Assembly: GCA_023078685.1 (NCBI GenBank)
Contig: JALGAS010000004.1
Location: 2,232,001-2,296,000, forward strand
DNA from: Neopestalotiopsis rosae
Taxonomy: Eukaryota; Ascomycota; Sordariomycetes; Amphisphaeriales; Sporocadaceae
Direction of reading: 5' to 3'
DNA length: 64,000 bases
The position numbers and the translations under genes are program-made. The notes beneath the pieces are model-generated. The model searched no databases. It was given only the letters and a program-made list of their open reading frames with translations, and was not told the origin of the DNA. Below, piece after piece: positions 33,844-45,024 of this stretch; the first letter of the stretch is position 1, and every line of letters begins with the position of its first letter.

Positions 33844-36299
33844 TCATATCTTCGTCTGCGCAGCGTCTCGCCGAAGGGCCAAGTACGCCGCCGCGTAGTC
33901 ATTTGCTAAAACATGTTCTCCAGCAACTCTCATGATGGTTGCCTTCTTGGCCATCATTTCGCACTGCTTCATGATGTCCTGAACGTTTGAGTAGTGGTCG
34001 AATGCTTTTTGGATAGCTTCGACAGCCTTTGTCATGTATTCTCTTCTCTTGTTGGATTTTGGTGCCATCTTGCCTGCCATGCCCATGTTGGCATCTCCCA
34101 GAACCGAGTACAGTTTCGCCGTCATGGCCGAATTCTCGCACTCGAGACTGCGTGGAAGGACAGCGGTCAAGAGTTGTATGGCAGGCTCGAAATCACCAAG
34201 AGAGACGAGAATGTTGCTGATCGCGCCAATAGCTGGCCAGAGGAATGGTATGAGCCGAGCACGCCATGCTACATTGGCAGCTCGAACCGCAATGGTGAAA
34301 CCTTTTTGGGGGCGGCCGCATCTGTCGAGCAAATCTGCTTTGATAAGCAAGAGTCGTACTCTTAGGGCGATGTCGCTGTTCTCGTCTCGCAATTCCGAAA
34401 TTAGTGCCTCGACCTTTTCAAAAGCAGCCTTGAGGTCTCCGCGTCTGGTGAGGCACTCAATGTGTAGGTTCTCAATAACGAAGGCGAGATCAGGCTCCAG
34501 ATCTTCTTGCTTATTCTGCAAAAGCTGTGACAGGAGATGTTCCGCGCCGTCGAGATTGTTACGATGTATGTCCTGCCTTAGTTTGATAATCCCTCGAAAC
34601 TTGTGCCAATACTGGCTGGGCTTCCATGATCGTAGCGAGTTGGGATCGAGGCTCTCCAGTCGCTCTAGAGCTTCGTCATATTTGCCTCGAAACGCAAGCA
34701 TGGAAGCTATGCGACTGGTAACCTTGAGCTCATCATCAAAGACAGAGTGTCTTGCGTGGCAGCGAAGGAACACTTCGCAGGTTGTTGTAGAAAGATATGA
34801 CACTCCTAATCGATCCCAAAGTGCTATGTTGAGGGACATCTGCGAGCCCATCATGCTCTTCATATTTCTTTCCACCAATATCTGTGAGCTCCGCACCATA
34901 TGTTCGAGAGCTACCGCGATGCTATCGCCATTGGCCAAGCTCATCTTGGCTTCGCTTACGAGGGCTGAGCTCCAGAGGGTCCACATGCCTGTCTCCTTGG
35001 CCTTCGTACGGAGAAAGGCTAAGGACTCCTTGCCGTCGCCCAGCATGTTGTTGGAGTCGAGCTCTCGAGTCACCTCGGGGTGTGCTCTGCTGAAATGAAA
35101 GAGCCAGTTCAAGGCAAAGTTGAGGCACGTCATATCTCGATTCTCTCGGGCTGTCGAGACAGTTTCCAACATGGCAGCTATAGCTTCCTTGTAGCAGCCA
35201 AAGTCGGACTGGAGTACGGCCAGGTTCATCAACGCATATTGATAAAATAATCGATCCCTGTGATTCATGGTATAATCAAAGTACCTGTGGAGGCAGTCAA
35301 AAGATGTTGAATAATCCCCAGCTCTCCAGGCATCGAGGTAGCTAGAGGAAAGTCAGCCAGCCAGTAGCAGAAATGGAGCGTTGAGGAGATATATACCTGA
35401 GATAGTGTGACAAGCTTGGGACCATGTAGCTGTCATTTAATAAGTCATGGAACTGATGTCGGATCTCTAGAGGTATCCTGTTTCCATATTCTTGATTGCA
35501 TGTTAGAGGACCGTTTTGCCAAAGGTTGTTGAGGGGAAGACTTGCTCTGCATTGACTCGATCTGAAACTCCAAAAGTTTCTCGATATCATCTGTACTGAC
35601 AGGCAACGTGGAAGTAGGATCGTTCCTGAGCATGTCGCCATATGCAACATTGGCAATAGCTTCAAGGCCCGAGCCCCAAGTGTGCTCGCCTTCAAGTAGC
35701 ACGTTGTCGAAACTCAGGCGTTGAAAGGACGGCGTCTTTTTGCGATAGTAAGCCGCCGTGGTTTGTCGGTACTTGACGAAATCCTTCCATAACTGGTACG
35801 TATGTTCGAATCGTAGTCTGCTGAATTCGAGCTGTGTCCTCCGCACAAAAGCCCCAAAGGGAGAATTGCGAGACAAAAGGATGACTTCGGGGCTTGGCTG
35901 CGGGATGTTCATCTCCACTTCCCGTCGTTGCTCCTCCTTTGTCTTGACAAGAAGCTGCTCACGCCGTTCGAAGAATTCGTGCAGCGCATCGAGCGAGTTG
36001 ATCTTCCATAGCTTGTCGAGGAAGACATACCAAAGACTTCGACCAGGTATGCCAGAAGCAGCGGCATGAGGACTAAGCACCTTTTCGAAATCTGCAATCG
36101 AGATGACAAGCCTGACAGTGTTCTCCGCCTTGGCCCAGTGACTCGAGCCGTTAGCGGGTCGTCTGGTGTCAGCGTCCATGAGGTGTGATGTGACGAAGGA
36201 GAGCACGTCTACCATGGCCGAGATGGGGACGGCCTTTTCCACATAGAGCTCGATCAAGGCCAAGAGGCCAATCTTGGCCGGAGTGAGGAAGCGTGACAT
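33844..36299 (-). CDS. apc5: Anaphase-promoting complex subunit 5
   Basis: Three exons (36299-35542, 35477-35397, 35341-33844) give about 778 residues. It starts MSRFLTPAKIGLLALIELYV, the Apc5 N-terminal helical domain. After splicing, the central segment reads MQSKIPLEIRHQFHDLLNDS, YMVPSLSHYLSYLDAWRAGD and FDCLHRYFDYTMNHRDRLFY, the conserved Apc5 TPR entry. TPR-like helices follow (for example YALMNLAVLQSDFGCYKEAI). Apc5 is a scaffold of the platform of the APC/C ubiquitin ligase, which degrades cyclins and securin. The short middle exon (81 nt) is needed to keep the frame. In many ascomycetes APC5 lies close to the mating-type locus. Confidence 0.92.
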
Positions 36300-37171
36300 G
36301 ACTGCGGCTCAGCTACAAGTGACAACAAACGCAGATGAGTGGTTCCATGTCCAGCCTAGTCGCAGTCTTCCCCTCGGCTGTTTGATCTGTATTATACACT
36401 TAGCGCATGCGTGCAAGGCCTAATACCGCCGGCTCAATTTGTCAGATGTTTACCTGGGGGCCAGCAATTGTTAATTGACGGTTGCGAAGATCTGCGGCAG
36501 CTACATGGGGCATTTAACCATGCTCATGATATCATTTCTAGAGTGTTTTCGGGTTTGAGCGAGGTCATGAAATGCAGAGAGGAAAGCGCATGTCTTGGTG
36601 GTTGCCCTGTCCTTCCTTAGAGTCGCGTTTAGTCGCGTATGCCCATTATGCAGAAAACGGGACGTCAAAATGCTTTATTTGCATATATCAATAGTGTGTC
36701 TTTTGGTTTACTTCATAACATAGGCACACAGTGGGAGTGAATTCTATTTCGCTTTCATAATGATATTTTCTTCTTCCTCGTGCCCATGAAAGGCAATAAT
36801 AGTCAGGGAGGATCAAGTGAGAATGTTCTGATCGATTCAATCTTGGCGCAGCCACTTGTCGCTGATCTGACAACTGATAGCCATGAACCATGATTGAGGC
36901 TAACAAGGAAGGATTGTCAGTACTCAAGACTGAATTCGCATCACACGATGGATTCATTTTCCTCTACTACTACTCTCATCTATGAAGATCCAACTTGGTT
37001 GAATCCAAGTCGGAGCAGCTGAGGTATACAAACAAGACGGTCTCGAAACCGCCGTTGTCCCCCAAAATCTTGTCAACGCATGGGCAGTTCGTCTCAGTAA
37101 CCTAACCTCCCTCATCCTTGGACCAAGAATTCGGATCCTTCTCTTTGGAAGATCTCTTGTTGTCCATCACA
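36300..37171. other. Intergenic region, no gene seen
   Basis: About 0.9 kb holding the APC5 promoter and the 3' end of the next minus-strand gene. Only short, motif-free frames. Confidence 0.5.
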
Positions 37172-39082
37172 CTATTCATCTGGACCATTGTGTTGAATCA
37201 AATCCTGACCTAAGGGGGTATCATCGTCACATCCGCGCCGACTGACCGCCATATCCTGCTCCTCACGGAAGTTCCAGACCGGGCGACCAGTCTTGAGCTC
37301 AAGCAGAACAGCACCCATGTAATCGAAGCGGAGATTGCCCAAGGCGTCAAATCGCGGACGACCATACATCTGAGAATGAAGATAGGAATCAGCAGTGCCT
37401 CATAAAACTGAGATGATGGATTCGATAGCTACTCACCAGCTCGAGTCGGTTGGGTATTTCCATTTCAATTGTTGACTCCTCAATGTTCTAGGAAAGACTC
37501 AGTCAATGCGTTCGGGTTTCTGCGAATTGCCGGACAACCTACGTCAAACTTGGTAACCTTCCACCAGGGCTCTCCTGTACCCTCTGACAGGCGCTTGGCC
37601 ACTGCCTACAAGCATATCAGTTAACTTGTTGCGAAAACATGCGTTCCGCATAGGTAAACTCACCTTTGCCTCTTTCTTGGTGTGCGTTTTAGGACGAGAC
37701 TGTGCGATATTAGTTGTGTCCACTTTGCTGCACAAGACCAGAACCTACCAAGGCGTTGGGATCATTCTCATTGTACTGCGAATCGTAGAATTGGTAGAGG
37801 GAGGCGTAGTAGTTGAAGGCAGCTGCCACTGACGAAGGAATTCGCAGCTCGATTGGAGGACCCTTGTACTTCTTGCGGGCCTCCTCATTTGAGTCCTCGC
37901 CATCCTCGGAGTCCTCGTCCTCGCCCGAGCTTTCTTCATCCGAGCTTTCTTCGTCTGAGCTCTCTTCATTGGAGCTTTCTCCGTCGACGTCATGCTGTTG
38001 ATCAGGTTCATCTGCCTTGGGCTTGAGGTCCACGTCGTCCATGATTCGAAACGCGGGATGATCCTGGCGAACATTACGCAGAAAGTCGATCCAGGGTGTA
38101 CCGGGGCGCCAACGAATGGGGGTGTACAGAGCATCGACAACAGACCAAAAGTACCGATTAGTCTGCGGATATTGGACAAATGCAAAAGCAATGTTGAATT
38201 CATATTCCACACGGAGCACGTGGCCGTAGGGAAGGCCAAGATCGACACCGGGGAGCTGGAAGTACTCCTTCTGAGCTTTGGTCTTTTGCTCCCAACGGTT
38301 GGCCAGGTTGGTGGTCTTGACAATGGCCTTGGTCGTCTCAAACATCGCGCGTTGGGACTTCGTGTGGAGAGTACAGTCATCGGTGATGGCCTTGGCTTCC
38401 TTCAACAGCTTGATACGCTTCTGGAGCTTGATGACTGCAGCCCTGGCCTCAAGCACGTACTTGCGAAAAGCTGGCATGGCGTCGTCAATACCATCAGGAA
38501 AGTAGGTCTGACGGAGGGACTTGTAGCAATCGGGCATGTCCTCGTAAAAGCGGGGGATCATGGCCTTTGCGAAAGAGTATTGGGTGGCTTGAGTCCCCTT
38601 CAATGTACCAATCATCTCAAAGTCCTTCTTGCTCATCATCTGGCGATGGACGCTGCGCGGAAAGCCAAACGCGATATCCCAGATAGCGAGCAGATTGAGG
38701 TGATGCTCAGTCGCACCAAGCCAGAAGCGAGCTTCAATCAGCTTGATGATGATACGGAACTGCGGAGAAGTGTATTCGTTGAGTCTATTGTTGGAAACGG
38801 TGACCCAACCAGGAATCTCGCTGTCGACGTCGGACAGAATCTTGACTAGCTCGGGAAACGAAACAGCTAAACGATCCGTGAGCTTCAAATCCGTGACATG
38901 GATATCTTTTCAGACTGATACTTACGGGGCACAGTGTTTTTGATCTCTATCTCGTCAAGGGCGTCAGCCAGTTTGAGCATTCCCAAAACATCCAGGTTGT
39001 ACTCCTTGACGATGGAGCGGGCCAGCTCCATCACGAGGTCCTCCTTGGAAACCTCCATCTTAGCAGCTTGAGTCGATTCCAT
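37172..39082 (-). CDS. Conserved hypothetical protein with acidic Ser/Glu-rich segment
   Basis: Six exons by hand: 39082-38926, 38866-37749, 37699-37664, then exons ending in KVTKFD and in PNRLEL, and a last exon from MYGRPRFDALGNLRFD to TGA 37174-37172. The product is about 540 residues. It begins MESTQAAKMEVSKEDLVMEL, continues through a helical region (PGWVTVSNNRLNEYTSPQFR) and a basic coiled segment (AAVIKLQKRIKLLKEAKAIT), then PIRWRPGTPWIDFLRNV and an acidic stretch of ESSDEE repeats near residue 390. I do not recognise the family or a catalytic motif. The small 3' exons have clean GT/AG sites and keep phase, which makes the model reliable although the function is unknown. It sits between APC5 and the HMG-box gene. 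Confidence 0.75.
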
Positions 39083-40235
39083 CGTGCGTCTGGAATGAGT
39101 TCGCTGATGGCAGACGCGCACCACTTTGGTTGTTGATGGCCCAAGTGTGTTGCCAGGTGGGATTAAGCTAGCGAATGGGGCCAAACAGAACTATTTTCTA
39201 CAGTCTGATATGTCCAGCTGTTTCGACTGTTGTCGACTGTCGAGGAAATTGGGAGGAAACTCTAGACGACGGAACAATCAAGACTAAGAACAATCCAAGC
39301 CCCATGCCCTATTGTTCCTGCAAACCTTGATAGCCTCTCCGTTGATGTCCAAGTCAATTTGCTCTACGTGAAGTCTACAACGTGTCTATTACAATAAAGA
39401 GACTTTCCCTGGACGCCCTGGAAGTCAAAGTGCTTTCTACAGTTCACAGATCTGACTGCAGCTGATGACTATTGCGAGACATTTCACTTCTTCAACATAA
39501 AGACCCCTCTTTCAAGAGAGGATTGATGACGGATGATATTCAAGCATGTATTTCTGATCCTGAAAATAAGGACAAAAACACTTCTCGGGCCACATGCGCC
39601 AATATCCCGACGTTTAGTTTCAAGGTTGACTACCAAGGCCAAAGACTGACAAGAGGCTTCCCCCCACTAAATATCAGATGGCCTTGTACTAACGACTAAG
39701 TTGAAATGCTATCGACCACTGTAGATACCAGCATGCAGTCATCATGTGACAAGTTGAATTTCCTCGATATGCCTGACTGTCAGTGCCACAGTTGACAGCA
39801 ACTGTTGCCTCTCATATCGAAAGGCAGGGCCCCACTACTTCTGAATAGTTTCAAACCACTGGAACTTTTTGAACAGCCAATGAGGTGAGCTCTAGGCCCG
39901 TTTGCAGGCAAGCTTCAGTCGTAGATGAGTTCTGAAGCCGAGGGAGAGCCTCCAGCTGTCAAACTTCTTCTCACGCAGCCCAGCCTCCCAGCCGCCTGGA
40001 TTAATTCTTTTCATTCATTTAAATTCATGGCCCTTCAGAGTTCTCACTGACAGCTTCCACATTCCCACATCTTCAAACTTTTTTCTTTTGGTAGTTAAAC
40101 TTGCCAAAGCACAATCCTCAAGCTTTCTTGACTTTCCACCACAATCCTATACCAACACAATCCTATACCTGCACAAGATCCAATCACCCAGTCAACCAGA
40201 CAATCAGTCAGCTCACTAGCCAGACCAGCTACACC
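39083..40235. promoter_or_regulatory. Divergent promoter region of the unknown gene and the HMG-box gene
   Basis: 1.15 kb between divergent start codons. Close to the HMG gene the leader contains a direct repeat of CACAATCCTATACC (about 40140-40170). No other gene seen. Confidence 0.45.
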
Positions 40236-43200
40236 ATGTCCTCTGCTGTTTCTGTCAACGGCCAGCAGGGCGACAGCGTCCTTGGACGCCTCTCACCCCA
40301 GCTGTGTTGGCAGCACCTTGAAGTTCAAACCCAATTGAGTCCCCTCAGCCGTGGTGTCATTGATATTAGTGCTCGCGACTACAATGCCTTGACGCAGCAG
40401 ACTCGAGATTTCCTCGTCCAGATGTACATGTAAGTTTTTGACAATTGTCAAGTCTTTCCTTCATGTTTCCCATCCTATTCATTCTATTCTCTTCATTCTA
40501 TTCTCTTCATTCTATTCTCTTCATTCTATTCTCTTCATTCTATTCTCTTCATTCTATTCTCTTCATTCTATTCTCTTCATTCTATTCTCTTCTCGCAGTA
40601 TTACCTTCAGTATGATTCAATCTTACGTTCTGTCCTGTATTTCGTTTTCTTTTCTTTTCTCTTACAGCTTTTGAACTCTATTCATCTCTCCTCATTCGTA
40701 TCTTCTCATTCGTATCTTCTCATTCGTATCTTCTCATTCGTATCTTCTCATTCGTATCTTCTCATTCGTATCTTCTCATTCGTATCTTCTCATTCGTATC
40801 TTCTCATTCGTATCTTCTCATCCTGTCCCTCCAATTCATGCCAATTACCTTTACTTCCATTCATTCTTTGTGTCTTTTCTTGTCTTTCCGCGCTATTTCT
40901 TTATTTTCGCAATATTACCAAGATACCTCTTCGTTGCCGACCACAAGTCGAGATATGAGCCATACTCACAGTAATTCAGGAACCACACTCAAACTCAGAA
41001 TGCTTACTACGTTCGCGATGCCGCCGCCGGCCGCGTTTATCTTGGCGCTCACGAGCGTCTTTCCACCCAGCATACTGTCATTCTTGATCTTGCTGGTTCC
41101 GATCTACCTGTCATGTTCCATGGGGCCAGTGTCAGGAACAATGCAAGCAATGCTCAGAATCAAGTCAACATCACCCACACACCTCCCCAGCATCATCATC
41201 ATCAGCAGCAGCAGCAACAGCAGCAGCAACAGATGATCAATCAGTATGGCGCTCCTCCTTCGTACTTGATGCCTGGCACTATGCACCTGAACACTGCATC
41301 CCATGTGAACAGCAGTCCCATTTCTATGGGATACATCTCTGCCCGCGAAACAACACCTTCGACTTCCGGATCAGCATCTCAGAGTCCCGAAACAGCACCC
41401 CAGACTTCCGTAGCAGCACCTCGTACTCCCGAGCAGCAGAACGAGACCCCCACCAAGTCATCCTCTTCTCGCAAGCGCAAGTCTACCAGCAAGACTTCCG
41501 GTTCTCGCAAGCGCAACACCAGCAACGCCAGCATCAAGAGGAGTGACAGTGACGACGGCAATGACGATTCGGGCCCTTCCTTCAGTCACAACGTCGGTGG
41601 CAACCTTGCTCGGCTGCCGGAGCTGACCGGTGGCGTCTCCACTAATGGAGAGGGTCAGACCGCGAAGGACTAGAAGTCCTCGTCTGCGGATGACTTCGTG
41701 ATCAAGCACGACTCCAAGTACCACAAAGAGGGTAAGATACCCCGGCCCCAGAATTGCTTCTTTCTATACCGCGGATATGTTTGCGATGAAGTCAAGGCAA
41801 AGAATCCTCACCTCAGAAACAACGATATCTGTAAGTCACCATGCCTTCCCACTAACTTGTGAGTCTTCTGTTAACAAATAAACACAGCCAAGGTCATTGG
41901 TGATATGTGGAATGAAATGTCTAAGGACGAGAAGGATATTTGGAGAGCTCGTGCAAAGCGAGGTGAAGAGGAGCACAAAATCTTATATCCAGATTGGAAT
42001 TACTGCCCCCGCCAACCCGCCGAGAAGCAAGAGGAGCAGCGCAAGAAGCAGGAAGAGAGTGAGCTGAAGAAGCAGCAGAAGGAGGCAGAGAAGGCTGCCA
42101 AGAAGAACAAGGCCAGCGCTTACACTCCTGCTCGCTCCAACTCCAGAGCTTACACCACTCCAAACTCCTCCCAGGATGACTTCGACGATGGCTTTGCAGC
42201 CGCCTACCCCCACAGCCACTACAACGAGTCTGACTTTGACGAGCTCGACCCCGTCGGCCCTGCTGGTACCGCCCCCGTTGCTGGGAGCGGCTACACCTCA
42301 GTTGCTCACAGCGACCCCTTTGCTTCTCCCTTCCGCGGTCGGGCCAACGTTGCCACCTCGGGCTACACTTCACGCATCCCTGAACTGGCTGAGAACGGTT
42401 ATACCTCATACGCTCACCGTGACACTTTCATTTCGCCGTTGCGCAGTCAGGCCAACTCTACTACTTCAGGCTACACTTCATCCTCCCCTGACCTGGCTGA
42501 GAACGCTTATACCTCAGTTGCTCACCGTGACTCTTTCACTTCGCCGTTGCGCAGTCAGGCCAACTCTGTCACCTCGGACTACATCACATCCTCTCCTGGC
42601 CAGGCTGAGTATCAGAACAATGCTACCGATCTGCAGTACCAGAGCAATGACAACACCGACGCCCTTCACAGCAATGACGCACAGCAGCTTGAGTTTGAAG
42701 ACGAGTTCGACTTTGACTTTCCAGGCATGGAGCAAATCGCCAGATTCAACGCCGGCATCTTTGACACTAACTCTGCCAACGAGGTGAACAACAATGACTC
42801 GACCGACAACAGCATTGTTACCAACAGCGAGCACCATGACATCAACACCACTATTGGTAGCACTGCGATGCACAACGACGAGGCTGTCACCAACGAGATG
42901 ATGAACCAGGACACCACTGTCTACTACGAGACCGGCATCCCCGAGACTGCCACCAACGAGATGGCTATTCAGGATCCGACTGTCCACTATGAGGGCGTCG
43001 TCACCACCGAGACGATCAACCAGCAGGAGCCCACTGCCTACCACGAGACAGCCAACCAACAGCCTGCTGCTGTCTACGAGACAGTCGATCAGCAGCCCGC
43101 CGTCTACCATGAGACCACCACCCACGAGCCTACTGTCACTGTCCAACACGAGACAGCCAACACCAACGTGGCTCCCGTCGTCTACAACAACTCAGAGGAG

Positions 43201-44250
43201 GCTCGCCTCGCCGCCCTGGCCGAAGGCGCCAACTTCCTGCCCCTGGACTTTGACAAGCCATCCTCCTCCACACTCAACGACAACAACGGCACCGCTTCTC
43301 CCGTCTTTGAGACTACTGCTGCACCCGCACTCGATGTCAACAACAATAGCAGCACTACCACCATGATGCCAGCCGCTCCCGATGCTGTCGTTGGCTCTTA
43401 CGCTGCTGACGCCACTCAAGACTACTGCTCGCAGCCCGCTTCCGTCAACAATAACAACGCTGCTCCTGTTTCCGAGACGAGTACATCCGCAGACATTGTT
43501 TCTGCCAGCAGCGACACTGCTGCCATGATGCCCACGACCGCTCCCAATGATGTCGTCGCTGGCTCTTCCCCAGCCGAGCCCACCTTGCATCCCGCCTTCG
43601 GCAACATTTTCAAGAAGGCTTCTAAGAAGGCTGCTGCCGTTGTCGAGTCGACTGCATCCTCCGCAGACACTGTTGTTGCTGCCAGCGAGACTACTATGAT
43701 GCCGCCCACCACCACTTCCGATGCCGTCGTCGGCTCTCACGCAGCCGAGCCCACTCTGCATCCCGCATTTGGCAACATTTTCAAGAAGGCTGCCAAGAAG
43801 GCTGCTCCCGTTTCCGAGACGACCGCATCCTCCGCAGACACTGGTGCTGCTGCTACCGCCATGATGCCCACCGCCGCTCCCAGTGATGTCGTCGCTGACT
43901 CTTACACTTCTGAGGCCACCCAAGACTACTACTCGCAGCCCCCTTTCGACAACAGCAGCAACGCTGCTCCTGTTTTCGAGACTACTGCATCCGCAAACAC
44001 TGTTGTTGCTGCCAGCGAGACTACTATGATGCCCACCACCGCTCCCAACGATGTCGTCGCTGGCTCTTACACAGTCGAGGCCACCACTACCACCCTAGAG
44101 GACTTCCACTCGCAGCCCTCCTTCTTTGACAATGAGGCATCTGTGACTCACTACAGCAACAACATGTCCCCCGCTCCCACCAGCTTTGAGGAGTTGCTCG
44201 ATTGCCCCGAGCCCTACTGGCAGGACCAGCCTGGCTTCTTCAACATGTAG
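40236..44250 (+). CDS. MATA_HMG-type HMG-box protein (MAT1-2-1-like) with in-frame TAG before the box
   Basis: Exons 40236-40429, 40980-41830 and 41888-44250 give 3408 nt, in frame throughout except one TAG at 41671-41673. If read as Trp the product is 1135 residues; if not, a 295-residue protein without the DNA-binding domain. Order: an N-terminal domain (DYNALTQQTRDFLVQMYM, AAAGRVYLGAHERLSTQH, VILDLAGSDLPVMFHGA), a His/Gln tract, a basic NLS-like stretch (SSSSRKRKSTSKTSGSRKRN), then the HMG box at about 318-392: KIPRPQNCFFLYRGYVCDEV, NPHLRNNDISKVIGDMWNEM, EEEHKILYPDWNYCPR. The 57-bp intron splits the Ser codon of NNDIS, the position conserved in mating-type HMG genes. The long tail is Ser/Thr/Asn-rich and repetitive. 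Mating-type HMG factors control mating and fruiting-body development. MAT1-1-3-like or other MATA_HMG relatives are alternatives. An 81-nt in-frame intron (41593-41673) could instead remove the TAG. Confidence 0.82.
40479..40591. repeat. 14-nt minisatellite 1 in intron 1 of the HMG-box gene
   Basis: About eight near-perfect tandem copies of TCATTCTATTCTCT in the 550-bp first intron. Pyrimidine-rich on the coding strand. Confidence 0.9.
40691..40820. repeat. 14-nt minisatellite 2 in intron 1 of the HMG-box gene
   Basis: About nine perfect tandem copies of CTCATTCGTATCTT, a second unit with the same 14-nt length, 100 bp after the first array. Confidence 0.9.
41667..41679 (+). other. Stop-codon hairpin in the HMG-box gene
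   Basis: GGACTAGAAGTCC: five perfect base pairs (GGACT/AGTCC) with loop AGA, whose first A is the A of the in-frame TAG. The flanking AAG extends the identity with the zinc-finger gene to 15 nt. The context matches what is known for fungal A-to-I editing (UAG in hairpin loops). Function inferred. Confidence 0.6.
42290..42610 (+). repeat. 36-codon coding repeats in the HMG-box gene
   Basis: Two full copies and partial flanking copies of a 36-residue unit that begins SGYTS, continues AENxYTS and HRDxFxSPLRSQANS. Nucleotide identity between copies is high, indicating recent tandem duplication. Confidence 0.85.
43530..44090 (+). repeat. 55-57-codon coding repeats in the HMG-box gene
   Basis: About four degenerate copies of a unit with MMPTTAPNDVVAGS, LHPAFGNIFKKA (two copies, at about 43588 and 43757) and ASSADTVVAASETT. 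Confidence 0.8.
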
Positions 44251-45024
44251 TTGAAGGGAATAAAACTGATTCCTGATGTGAGCCGATTCTGACTTGGCTA
44301 TCCTCCAGGCGGGAGGTTTTCTTTTGTATTTCTTTTGTCATTTGGCCTGCTGTACACTGGCAAAGATTGTTGCACACAAAAAAAAGCCAAGGTTTTGTTT
44401 TTGACTTGAGTTGTTCAGCGTTGCTATATATGGCCCCCAGAGATTGGTAAAAATTGGCGAAGAAGAAGAAGATGATGAACAACACAGCAAGCAGTTGTCA
44501 TGGATGGGAATTTTTGTTTTTGGCGCCGGCCACTTGTATACTGCCTCCCCAGATTGTAAACTAGGCACATAAGAATGTAAATCAAGCAATGTCATAAATG
44601 AGCATGAGTCTTCCTGCCGGTGACTTTAGAACTGCAAGAGTGAATGGGGAATTGTAAACGTGTTTGATCTCATCTCCTGCTGATTCTCCCACTGATGATA
44701 TTCAGCAAACAGTTACATGCGTACGCATGCGTGTACCATGTGCAAGTGGCAGACAGCCTCGTACCCAAAAGTCTCTCACAGATGCTGTAGATGTGTCTAG
44801 CGAACAAATTGATTATATCAGTGGAAAAAGAGAAGTGCCACATGTTGAAACTGCCTCTCACTATGTGATTTGAATACGCCTTGTCTCCAATCCATCAACG
44901 CCAACGGAAAACCAATTGATAAATACTTCAAGAAACATGATTGAAAAGCCAATGAACCACGCTCCAGACTCTAATGTATCCTACAAAAGTCTTCGAGAAC
45001 ACTTGCCAGTAGACTGGAAGCTCG
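44251..45024. other. Intergenic region between convergent genes
   Basis: 0.77 kb with the 3' ends of the HMG-box gene and the acidic repeat protein gene. No gene or RNA recognised. Confidence 0.5.
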
